Source of the DNA: Opitutia bacterium
GTDB taxonomy: Bacteria > Verrucomicrobiota > Verrucomicrobiia > Opitutales > Opitutaceae
Assembly (NCBI GenBank): GCA_016190985.1
Contig: JACPPI010000001.1
Location: forward strand, 62,001-126,000
Direction of reading: 5' to 3'
Length of the DNA stretch: 64,000 nucleotides
Position 1 is the first letter of the stretch; every line of letters starts with the position of its first letter. The notes beneath the pieces are model-generated. The model worked only from the letters and a program-made list of their open reading frames with translations. It was not told the DNA's origin and did not search any database. Of the stretch, positions 25,303-32,179 are shown in pieces. Made by a program: the position numbers and the translations under genes.

Positions 25303-26341
25303 GCAAGCCGGTCCGCGTTGGCGTCATCGGGGCCGGTGGCAACACGCGGTCGCGGCACATCCCGGGATTCCAGGCGATTCCCGGCGCGGAGGTGGTGGCG
25401 GTGTGCAACCGGACCGTGGAGTCGGGCGACAAGGTGGCGAAGGAGTTCGGCATCGCCCGCGTGACTGACAACTGGAGGGAGATCGTCGAGGCGCCGGACA
25501 TCGACGCCATCTGCATCGGCACCTGGCCCAATCTGCACGGCAAGCTCACGGTGGCCGCGTTGCGCGCGGGCAAGCATGTGCTGACCGAGGCGCGCATGGC
25601 GAGAAATCTGGCCGAAGCTGAATTGATGCTCGCCGAGGCGCGGCAACACCCGGGACTCGTGACACAGGTCGTGCCGGCGCCGATGTCGCTGCCCTTTGAC
25701 GCGACGGTGACCGACCTGCTGCAAGCCGGCAGGCTGGGAGTGGTGCGCGAAGTATTCCTCACCGCGACCACGGCGGGGCTGGCGGACAGCTCGCGGCCGT
25801 TGAGCTGGCGAGCTGGCGGCAGGACCTGACCTTGAGCGGCAAGAACACCCTCTACCTTGGCATCTACTACGAGATGGCGCTGCGCTGGCTGGGCCGCGGT
25901 GTGACCTCGCTCGTGGCGGATGCGGCGATCTTCACCAAGGAGCGCAAGGATGACGAGGCCGTGCCGCAGGCCACCACGATCCCCGAGAGCGTGTCCGTGC
26001 TGGGCAGCTACGCCGACGGCGCGCGGTTGGTGGCGCACTTCAGCGGGGTCGAGACCACGGCGCCCCGGGCGGAGATCCGGCTCAACGGGAGCGCGGCGGG
26101 CCTGCGCCTGGATCTGGGCCGGGGCGAACTGTGGCTCGCGAAGCGAGGTGAACCTGAAAAGCCGGTGCCGATCACACCGGAGAAACGCGGGGAGTGGCGG
26201 GTGGAGGCGGATTTCATCGACAGCATCCGCGAGGGGAAGCCGGTGCGATTGACGGATTTTGCGACCGGGGTGAAATACATGCAGTTCACCGACGCCGTGT
26301 GGGAGTCGTGGAGCAAGGGCCGCTGGCGCGTCGCGTTGTAG
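25299..26341 (+). pseudogene. Gfo/Idh/MocA-family oxidoreductase, frameshifted
   Basis: Two frames together make one NAD(P)-dependent dehydrogenase of the Gfo/Idh/MocA family. The first (25299-25829) has the Rossmann GVIGAGGNTRSRHIPGF, VVAVCNRTVESGDKVA, AICIGTWPNLHGKLTVAALR and AGKHVLTEARMARNL. The second continues with SGKNTLYLGIYYEMALRWLG to the C-terminus. The break is an exact 8-base tandem duplication AGCTGGCG-AGCTGGCG at 25803-25818. Removing one copy restores LSWRQDLTLSGKN. This is either a recent inactivating duplication or an assembly error. The start overlaps the scpB stop (ATGA), and the TAG stop lies in a palindromic repeat. Confidence 0.85.
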
Positions 26342-26413
26342 GGCGGCTGGGCCGACTTCCGCCTCCCGAATGCTCTATGCATCCGTGGCGGGATCAGCGA
26401 CCCCGCCCCACAA
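26336..26413. repeat. Palindromic repeat, TTGTAGGGCGG type
   Basis: Ends TTGTAGGGCGG and CCGCCCCACAA pair with one mismatch, and an inner GGCGGGATCAGCGA motif recurs at 56127-56149. The left end supplies the TAG stop of the oxidoreductase frame. Confidence 0.65.
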
Positions 26414-26453
26414 ATCTACGGAGTGTTTTCAACCCCAGAAAATCCGCAAAGCC

Positions 26454-26550
26454 TGTCATTCTGAGCGCAGCGAAGAATCCAGATGGATACTCGATTCCGT
26501 CAGGGGGCAGCGTAAATCCTCATGGATTCTTCACTGCGCTCAGAATGACA
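26454..26550. repeat. Palindromic repeat, family B
   Basis: Perfect 17-base arms TGTCATTCTGAGCGCAG and CTGCGCTCAGAATGACA, each followed inward by CGAAGAATCC-like sequence. Same family as 9230-9309. The gap 26342-26571 holds only repeats. Confidence 0.9.
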
Positions 26551-26571
26551 AGCCGGGTTTGAATACACGCC

Positions 26572-26901
26572 CTAGATCCGCCGCGAGTAGATCAGATAGA
26601 TGGCGAGGGCGAAGAGCACGACGGCGCCCATGGCGCCGGCGAACCAGATATAGCAGCCGCGTTTGACGTCCCGCTCGGTGCTCTGCGGGTTCGGGCTGTA
26701 TTGTGCCAGGATCTCCTCGGTGTGGTCAGCGGTGGCCGTTTGAGGTGTCGCGCGGAGTGGGGGCACCCCGCCCACCGGAGCAGACGGAGCGGGTGCAGAT
26801 GGTTGGCCAGCAGTTTCCTGGGCGATCTCGCGGTCAAACCAGGCGACCTGCTCCTGGGCGAGGGCACGCTGGCGTTGGAGTTCGCGTAGGCGGTCGGACA
26901 C
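26572..26901 (-). CDS. Small membrane protein with N-terminal coiled coil
   Basis: About 109 residues from GTG at 26901: a short helical N-terminus (SDRLRELQRQRALAQEQVAW), a Pro/Ala-rich linker and a C-terminal membrane helix (WFAGAMGAVVLFALAIYLIY) ending SRRI. The upstream continuation of the frame is a palindromic repeat, so the longer version is unlikely. No family is recognised. It lies just beyond the rpmA terminator on the same strand. Confidence 0.5.
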   Translation of the reverse strand: MSDRLRELQRQRALAQEQVAWFDREIAQETAGQPSAPAPSAPVGGVPPLRATPQTATADHTEEILAQYSPNPQSTERDVKRGCYIWFAGAMGAVVLFALAIYLIYSRRI

Positions 26902-26937
26902 GAGGGGAAGAAAAGGTGAATTGGAATTGTCCGGCAA

Positions 26938-27029
26938 GGTGGAACCCGGCCTCCGGACGGGTTTGTTGGATGGACATCCTGAAAGCCAGACGAGCACGCG
27001 GAAAACGCGTCCACAGGCCGCGTTCCACC
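26938..27029. repeat. Palindromic repeat, family D (GGTGGAACCCGGCCTCCGGA)
   Basis: Opens GGTGGAACCCGGCCTCCGGA and closes with GGCCGCGTTCCACC. Sister copy at 59357-59427 with the same left and right ends but different middle. Confidence 0.75.
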
Positions 27030-27059
27030 AAAGAAAAAGGCGCACCGGGATGGTGCGCC
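27030..27059 (-). terminator. Intrinsic terminator after rpmA
   Basis: On the minus strand GGCGCACC-ATCCC-GGTGCGCC is followed by TTTTTCTTT: an 8-bp perfect stem with a U tract, 28 bases past the rpmA stop. Confidence 0.9.
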
Positions 27060-27086
27060 TGATAATGATAAGCGGAGGTTTCCGGT

Positions 27087-27326
27087 TCAGACCACGTTCA
27101 CCTTGCGGTGGGCCTTGTCGAACTCGACGGTGCCGTCGCGGAGCGCGAAGAGCGTCCAATCGCGACCGGTGCCGACGCCCTTGCCGGCATGGTGCTTGGA
27201 GCCGCGCTGGCGGACAATGATGCCACCGGCGAGAACCTTCTGGCCGCCAAAAAGTTTGACGCCGAGACGCTTCGACGCGCTGTCGCGCCCGTTGCTGGAG
27301 GATTTCTGACCTGTTTTATGTGCCAT
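27087..27326 (-). CDS. rpmA: 50S ribosomal protein bL27
   Basis: 79 residues: [20 protein letters not shown] at the N-terminus, then [20 protein letters not shown] and [20 protein letters not shown]. Standard L27, which reaches the peptidyl-transferase centre of the large subunit. It starts with AHK directly after Met, so no processed extension of the Firmicutes type. 12 bases downstream of rplU in the usual rplU-rpmA operon. Confidence 0.98.
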   Translation of the reverse strand: MAHKTGQKSSSNGRDSASKRLGVKLFGGQKVLAGGIIVRQRGSKHHAGKGVGTGRDWTLFALRDGTVEFDKAHRKVNVV

Positions 27327-27338
27327 GGCAGTGGTTCC

Positions 27339-27653
27339 TTAGGCTTTGATGGATTCGATCTTGATGACCGAGAGTTCCTGGCGGTGGCCGCGCTTGCGCT
27401 TCGAGCCCTTGCGCTTGCGCATCTTGAAAACGATGACCTTCTTGCCGCGCTTGTTCTCGAGGACCTTGGCCTTGACCGTGGCGCCGGTGAGGAAGGGAGT
27501 GCCGACCTTGAAATTTTCGCCTTCGCCCGCAGCGAGGACTTCGTTGATTTCGACCGTGGAGCCGGCTTCCGTCTTGGGATAGCGGTCCACGATGAGGATA
27601 TCGCCCTCGCTGACCGAGAACTGCTTCCCCTGAGTTTTGATAGTGGCTTTCAT
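27339..27653 (-). CDS. rplU: 50S ribosomal protein bL21
   Basis: 104 residues from ATG at 27653: [20 protein letters not shown], then [40 protein letters not shown] and the closing VIKIESIKA. Standard L21 length. The 15 extra codons upstream in the frame are not family sequence. First gene of the rplU-rpmA operon. Confidence 0.98.
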   Translation of the reverse strand: MKATIKTQGKQFSVSEGDILIVDRYPKTEAGSTVEINEVLAAGEGENFKVGTPFLTGATVKAKVLENKRGKKVIVFKMRKRKGSKRKRGHRQELSVIKIESIKA

Positions 27654-27722
27654 AAGTTCAAAGGGGCGAAATAAGGGGAGTAGACCGGGGGTAATCAAGG
27701 ATTTATTTACGATTTGCGGGAA

Positions 27723-28355
27723 ATGATGGCGCCGAACGAAAAATCTCCCGGCAGAGTGGCCTTGCGCGCCATGACTTCAGCCGCCACATCGTCATCTGTG
27801 GCCAGGATTATCAAGGCGAGTGAATTGCAGATTGACGACACCGTGTCCTTGGCAAGGTGGCTGCTGGGCAAGGTTTTAGTCCGCACCACCGCGCAAGGCC
27901 GGGAGCGGCACGTCATCACCGAAGTCGAGGCCTACGATGGCGAACGCGACCGGGCCTGCCACGCCAGCAAGGGGCGCACGAAGCGCACCGAGGTGATGTA
28001 TCAGCCCGGCGGCATCTGGTATGTCTATCTCTGTTACGGCGTGCATGAGATGCTCAACCTGGTCACGGGCCCGGCCGGTTATCCCGCTGCGGTGTTGATC
28101 CGCGGCATCGAGGGGAGCCAGGGGCCGGGCCGGTTGACGAAGCGCCTGGCTATCAGCCGCACCTTGAATGGTTCAGTGGCGACGCGTGCTTCGGGCCTGT
28201 GGCTGGAGGACGACGGGTTCACGATACCGCGCCGGCTCATCAAGGCCAGCCCGCGCATCGGCGTGGACTATGCCGGGCCGGTCTGGGCGCGCAAACCGTG
28301 GCGGTTTTATTTCGAGCCGGCGGCTTTGCCGTCTGTGGGCGCCGTGGACTTGTAG
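27723..28355 (+). CDS. DNA-3-methyladenine glycosylase (Mpg/AAG type)
   Basis: About 210 residues. It removes alkylated purines such as 3-methyladenine from DNA. The catalytic glutamate region [20 protein letters not shown] is clear, followed by [20 protein letters not shown] and [25 protein letters not shown] and [11 protein letters not shown] come next, and the conserved [20 protein letters not shown] closes the fold. ATG at 27723 is taken; ATG at 27771 would give the more usual 194 residues. The 3' end overlaps the convergent DUF3108 gene by 49 bases. Confidence 0.92.
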   Translation: MMAPNEKSPGRVALRAMTSAATSSSVARIIKASELQIDDTVSLARWLLGKVLVRTTAQGRERHVITEVEAYDGERDRACHASKGRTKRTEVMYQPGGIWYVYLCYGVHEMLNLVTGPAGYPAAVLIRGIEGSQGPGRLTKRLAISRTLNGSVATRASGLWLEDDGFTIPRRLIKASPRIGVDYAGPVWARKPWRFYFEPAALPSVGAVDL

Positions 28356-29086
28356 CCGGACAATAGAAGCGTGGCGGTGCCGAAGTTCAGTTTGAGCTGC
28401 ATCTTGACGGGCAGGCTGCTGGCATCCTGGGAGATCCAGACCTTGATCTCGCCGCCTTTCTTGAAAAGTCCCTTGGGATCCTTCTCCATGCGCGGGACCA
28501 GCACGAGGGTCTTGTAGGTGCCGAGGGGCGTGCGCACATCCTCGTAGGCCTCGGCCTTGATGCTCAGCGGATAAAAATCGCGGCCGAACTGCACGACCAC
28601 GTCGCGCTTTTCCCCGGGCTTCAGGTGCCAGTCGCGGGTCTGCACGAGGGCGCTGATGAGATCCATCGGATCGCCGTTCGGAATGGAAATCTCCGCCGTG
28701 CGGCCGGTGCGCACCCGGTCGGTGTATTGGGCTATCCGTGTCTGGTAGTTGAACGTGATCTCGGTGTCCGTGGCGCGCTTGGGGTCGGCCCCGCTTTCCT
28801 TGACGTGCAGCATCCGGCCGGAGGCCTTGTCGATGAGCACCTCGGCCTTGTTGTCGAAGGCGTAGAGCCCGCGGACAATGCCGCGCGAACGGGTGTCGGT
28901 GGTGACACTCATCACGGCGGCGCCGTCCAGTTTCCGGTCATGGGCGGAGATGGTGATCTCGCCAGCCCGGGGGAAGATGGCGAAGCCGACCTTGTAGGTG
29001 AAGACCTCGCCGTCGCGAAACGCCGTGAAGGATGTGGCGGCGGCCATGACCGGAAGACAAAAAATAAGAAAGCGAAGAGGTTTCAC
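28307..29086 (-). CDS. DUF3108-like exported protein
   Basis: 259 residues from GTG at 29086 with a signal peptide (MKPLRFLIFCLPVMAAATSF) and one mostly beta domain (TYKVGFAIFPRAGEITISAH, VKESGADPKRATDTEITFNY, VFVRP-type strands replaced by VLVPRMEKDPKGLFKKGGEI). The pattern of conserved blocks (ISALVQTRDWHLKPGEKRDV, IKVWISQDASSLPVKMQLKL) matches DUF3108, thought to be a periplasmic or outer-membrane-associated fold. Function unknown. The GTG is preferred because upstream frame sequence is repeat-derived and lacks family similarity. Confidence 0.75.
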   Translation of the reverse strand: MKPLRFLIFCLPVMAAATSFTAFRDGEVFTYKVGFAIFPRAGEITISAHDRKLDGAAVMSVTTDTRSRGIVRGLYAFDNKAEVLIDKASGRMLHVKESGADPKRATDTEITFNYQTRIAQYTDRVRTGRTAEISIPNGDPMDLISALVQTRDWHLKPGEKRDVVVQFGRDFYPLSIKAEAYEDVRTPLGTYKTLVLVPRMEKDPKGLFKKGGEIKVWISQDASSLPVKMQLKLNFGTATLLLSGYKSTAPTDGKAAGSK

Positions 29087-29163
29087 GGGGATGGGGGACA
29101 GCACCAATGAGGGAAAGTGCGCCGGCCGTCGAGATTTTGGTGTCAGCCGGGCGTGGCTTTTCT

Positions 29164-29219
29164 TGTGGGAGCGAGCTGGCTCGCAACGGCCGAGAGTCGC
29201 GAGCCAGCTCGCTCCCACA
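29164..29219. repeat. Palindromic repeat, family H, 21-bp perfect arms
   Basis: Arms of 21 bases at 29164-29184 (begins TGTGGGAGCGAGCTGGCTCG) and 29199-29219 are exact inverse complements with a 14-base loop, making it the longest perfect hairpin in the window. It sits between the DUF3108 gene and the MBL-fold exonuclease gene. Confidence 0.9.
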
Positions 29220-29228
29220 TCAAGGCGC

Positions 29229-30209
29229 TCACAACGCCAGGTCCATCTGGTTTTGCTGGCCGATGGCCCAGGCCTCGGTGCCCCGGGCGCGCAGGGTGGC
29301 GGCGAATTCCTTCGCGAAACCGTGCAGAGTGTAGACGAGCTTCGGCTGCACCCGGTCGACAAAAGCCAGGAGGTCCGGGAAGTCCGCGTGATCGGACAGC
29401 GGGAAGGCGGCATCGCAGCCGTGGCGATGGATGGCGCCGGCGTCCATGGCCCAGCCGGTGGCGACCGCGGTGCGCTTGGGGTGGATCCAGGTCAACGGCT
29501 CGGTGTGGCCCTGCCTGGGCGGGCTGATGATGACGTGCCCGGCGTAGCCCCTGGGGTCGAGGAGGGCATAGGGCGGCAGCTTCATGCCCAGCTCCGCATA
29601 GCGCCGCGTGAGTTTGCAGCTTTGGGAGTGCAGCATGACCGGCAGGCCGGCGCGGCCGACAATCTGCAACAGCTCCTGGGTCTTCCCCAGACTGTAGGCG
29701 AGCAGCACCGGCGTCACGTTGTCCGCCAGCGCCTGGCGGCAGAAGGTGACGATGTCCTGCTCAATCTTCTCCTGCGGCGGAAACACATAGCGCGGCAGGC
29801 CGAAGGTGGTTTCCATGATGAGCACGTCGGCGCGGGGCGGCGAGCACGGTTCGGCGGCGTGGCCGGGGCGGAGCTTGAAATCACCCGTGTAGAGAAGGCG
29901 GCCGTGCTCCGTGGTCGCGTGCAGCATGGCGGAGCCGAGGATATGGCCGGCGGAATGGAGTTTCATCTCGCAGCCGAAGTCGGCGGTCCAGGTTTGCCCG
30001 AAGGCGAGGATGTTCTCCTGTCGCTTGCCGCCGACGCGCAGGCGCATCAGGCCGGCCGTCTCGCGCGTCGCGATGATTTCCCGGTGCGCAGCGATGTGGT
30101 CGGAGTGGGCGTGGGAGACAAAGGAGCGGGCCTGCGACTTCTGGGCATCCAGCCACCAGCCGATCTGCGGCAGGTGGACACCTTGCTTGAAGCGGACTTC
30201 CCAGGACAT
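29229..30209 (-). CDS. MBL-fold exonuclease (ligase-associated type)
   Basis: 326 residues of the metallo-beta-lactamase/beta-CASP group. Metal motifs are SFVSHAHSDHIAAH (HxHxDH), KLHSAGHILGSAML, LYTGDFKLRPGH and PLSDHADFPDLLAFVDR. Close in style to proteins annotated as ligase-associated DNA exonuclease or YSH1-like mRNA 3' processing homologues. No DNA ligase gene is adjacent here, so the ligase association is not supported locally. ATG at 30209 with GAGG upstream is chosen over 30224. Confidence 0.8.
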   Translation of the reverse strand: MSWEVRFKQGVHLPQIGWWLDAQKSQARSFVSHAHSDHIAAHREIIATRETAGLMRLRVGGKRQENILAFGQTWTADFGCEMKLHSAGHILGSAMLHATTEHGRLLYTGDFKLRPGHAAEPCSPPRADVLIMETTFGLPRYVFPPQEKIEQDIVTFCRQALADNVTPVLLAYSLGKTQELLQIVGRAGLPVMLHSQSCKLTRRYAELGMKLPPYALLDPRGYAGHVIISPPRQGHTEPLTWIHPKRTAVATGWAMDAGAIHRHGCDAAFPLSDHADFPDLLAFVDRVQPKLVYTLHGFAKEFAATLRARGTEAWAIGQQNQMDLAL

Positions 30210-30323
30210 AATGGCCTCACACAAAGGACGCTAAGGGCGCGAAGTCAAAGGCGGGAAGCTTGCAACCCCGAGGGGCGCAGCCTTGCTGCGCGCACCGATG
30301 TCACGCCGGTTAATTTGTAACGT

Positions 30324-30352
30324 ATTATATGACGAATTACCGGGAGTGTTCG
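30324..30352 (-). promoter_or_regulatory. Candidate sigma-70 promoter for the MBL exonuclease
   Basis: Minus-strand -10 box TATAAT is exact (plus-strand ATTATA at 30324-30329). A weak -35 (CGAACA) lies 17 bases upstream. The segment is an AT-rich island in otherwise GC-rich DNA, 115 bases before the ATG at 30209. Confidence 0.4.
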
Positions 30353-30385
30353 GGTGGGCTCCGGACTGACGGGCTGCGGGGTGGG

Positions 30386-31528
30386 TCAGGGGCCGGCGAA
30401 ATACTTGCGGCGCACAAAGCGCCAGGCGGCCACGAAAAACGCCGTGAGCGGCACCGCCAGCACCATGCCGAGGATGCCGCCGAGCGCCTGGCCCCAGAAA
30501 AACACGGCCACGATGATCGCCACCGGATGGAGCCCGGTCTGCCGGCCCATGATGCGCGGCGTCAGGAGCCACCCGTCGATCATCTGCACGGCAGCAAACA
30601 CGCCCGCGCAGATTCCCGCCAGCGCCAGGCCGCCGCCCTCGGGCTGCAGGTAGGCGAGCGGCAGCGCGACGCTCAGGCCGAGGATGCTGCCGAGGTAGGG
30701 AACGATGTTGAGCAGGCCGGTCAGCAGGCCGATCGCGAGGCCGAACTTGAGGCCCGCCACCGAGAACCCGGTCGCGAACAGCAGCCCCATGACGAGGCCG
30801 ATGAGCAACTGCCCGCGGAAGAAAGCCACCAGGATGCCGAGGAATTCCCGCACCAGAAACACCACGTCGTCGCGCGGTTCCTTTTTCAGAAAGGGCAGGT
30901 GCTCGGGCAGGGCCTGCGCCGGGTCGCCGTCCGAGAGCAGGAAGAAAAACAGGTAGACCGGGATCACCGCGAGGGAGGCCGCGAATCCGAAAATGCCAAA
31001 GAGGCCCGCCCCGGCCGACTTGAGCGCCGGGGTCAGGTGGCCGAACACATCCTGGGCCTGCCGGGACAGGCTGGCGATGGCGGCCTTGACCGTGGGGTTT
31101 TCGAGATAGGGCCGGATGAGCGCCAGCCACTCGGGGAAGCGGGCTTCGCTCCAGGCGACCGTCTTGTGCCACAGGACCGGCAGGTAGGCGATGAACTCGA
31201 GCAACTGCGTGATCAGCGCCGGCAGAAACGCCACCAGCAGCCCCGCGACGAGGAGCAGGAAAGTGACATACAGCGCCACGACCGCCACCGGCCGCTTCAC
31301 CCTGAGCCGCCGTTCCAGCAAGGCGACCACCGGCCGCAGCAGGAGGGCCAGGATGCCGGCGACCGCCAGCGGCCAGATGACGCTGGAAAACGCGCCGATG
31401 AAGCGGGCCACACCCGCCAGCACCACATAGAGCAGCCAGCCGATGCCGCAGAAGGCGGCGAAGCCCAAGGCGAAGCCCACCAGCTTGCGCTGGGCGGGAC
31501 TCAGGAGCGGGGTGGAGTCGGGGGACAT
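30386..31528 (-). CDS. AI-2E family transporter (PerM-like permease)
   Basis: 380 residues with about eight membrane helices: two near the N-terminus (LVGFALGFAAFCGIGWLLYV, VIWPLAVAGILALLLRPVVA), a large extracytoplasmic loop, and the conserved C-terminal set including GLKFGLAIGLLTGLLNIVPY, LGSILGLSV, GWLLTPRIMGRQTGLHPVAI and GGILGMVLAVPLTAF. The family includes TqsA and PerM, and substrate is not predictable. ATG at 31528 starts just before the first helix; the longer frame upstream is repeat sequence. Confidence 0.9.
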   Translation of the reverse strand: MSPDSTPLLSPAQRKLVGFALGFAAFCGIGWLLYVVLAGVARFIGAFSSVIWPLAVAGILALLLRPVVALLERRLRVKRPVAVVALYVTFLLLVAGLLVAFLPALITQLLEFIAYLPVLWHKTVAWSEARFPEWLALIRPYLENPTVKAAIASLSRQAQDVFGHLTPALKSAGAGLFGIFGFAASLAVIPVYLFFFLLSDGDPAQALPEHLPFLKKEPRDDVVFLVREFLGILVAFFRGQLLIGLVMGLLFATGFSVAGLKFGLAIGLLTGLLNIVPYLGSILGLSVALPLAYLQPEGGGLALAGICAGVFAAVQMIDGWLLTPRIMGRQTGLHPVAIIVAVFFWGQALGGILGMVLAVPLTAFFVAAWRFVRRKYFAGP

Positions 31529-31606
31529 CGGGAGGCGGATGACAGAGAACAGAGGACGGAAGAGGCGGCAAGCCCGGTAATGGTGGAAAGGAGGGCGAGT
31601 TTTTGA

Positions 31607-31768
31607 CCACGGATGAAGTTCGAGCCGATGCACTCGGAAATTTAGCCACGAAAAGGCACAACGATTCACGATAAACGGCTCGTCGGTCCGGATTTTCCCG
31701 CGTCTTTTTGCGCCTCTTTGTGGCCAACCTGTTTAGGATCTATCCGTGAGCATCCGAGTAATCCGTGG
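31607..31768. repeat. Nested inverted repeats, family E
   Basis: Outer arms TTTTGACCACGGAT and ATCCGTGGCCAAAA (13 of 14 paired, the perfect part being CCACGGAT/ATCCGTGG) surround inner arms GCCACGAAAAGGCACAA and TTTTTGCGCCTCTTTGTGGC at about 31644-31723. The 307-base gap between the AI-2E permease and padR (31529-31835) holds this and the padR promoter region, no gene. Confidence 0.75.
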
Positions 31769-31783
31769 CCAAAAGTTCTCGCC

Positions 31784-31827
31784 TTGACAATCTAGGGAAG
31801 AGGCGGCTCTCTCCTAGATTACCTAGG
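31784..31827 (+). promoter_or_regulatory. padR promoter region with CCTAG operator-like repeats
   Basis: TTGACA at 31784-31789 is an exact -35. It runs into an inverted repeat AATCTAGG (31789-31796) / CCTAGATT (31813-31820), and a third CCTAGG lies at 31822-31827, just before the padR ATG at 31836. No good -10 is found at 17 bases. The symmetry suggests autoregulation by PadR. Confidence 0.5.
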
Positions 31828-31835
31828 CAAAGACC

Positions 31836-32168
31836 ATGACCCAGAACAAAGCCGATCTCCTGCAAGGCACGCTCGACCTGCTCATCCTGAAGTCGCTCCA
31901 GAACGAGCCCATGCACGGCTTCGGCATCGCCCTCCGGATCGGCCAGATGTCAAAGGAGATGCTGACCGTGGAGCAGGGCTCGCTGTATCCGGCTCTCTAC
32001 CGGTTGGAGGAGCAGGGGTGGATCAAGGCGGAATGGGGCGTCTCCGAAAACAACCGCAAGGCGAAGTTCTACTCGCTGACCGCCACAGGCCGGAAGCAGT
32101 TGCAGGCCGAGGAGCAAAGCTGGGCCAAGCTCTCGCTGGCCATCAACTTCGTGCTGAGTCACGGCTAA
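31836..32168 (+). CDS. PadR family transcriptional regulator
   Basis: 110 residues with the winged-helix PadR pattern: LLQGTLDLLILKSLQNEPMH, GFGIALRIGQMSKEMLTVEQ, GSLYPALYRLEEQGWIKAEW and RKAKFYSLTATGRKQLQAEE. The short PadR-s2 type lacks a long C-terminal dimer domain. It is 11 bases upstream of a large ABC permease gene, the standard pairing with macrolide-efflux-like permeases in Acidobacteria and Verrucomicrobia. It probably represses itself and the permease. Confidence 0.95.
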   Translation: MTQNKADLLQGTLDLLILKSLQNEPMHGFGIALRIGQMSKEMLTVEQGSLYPALYRLEEQGWIKAEWGVSENNRKAKFYSLTATGRKQLQAEEQSWAKLSLAINFVLSHG

Positions 32169-32179
32169 CCCGCTGCACC

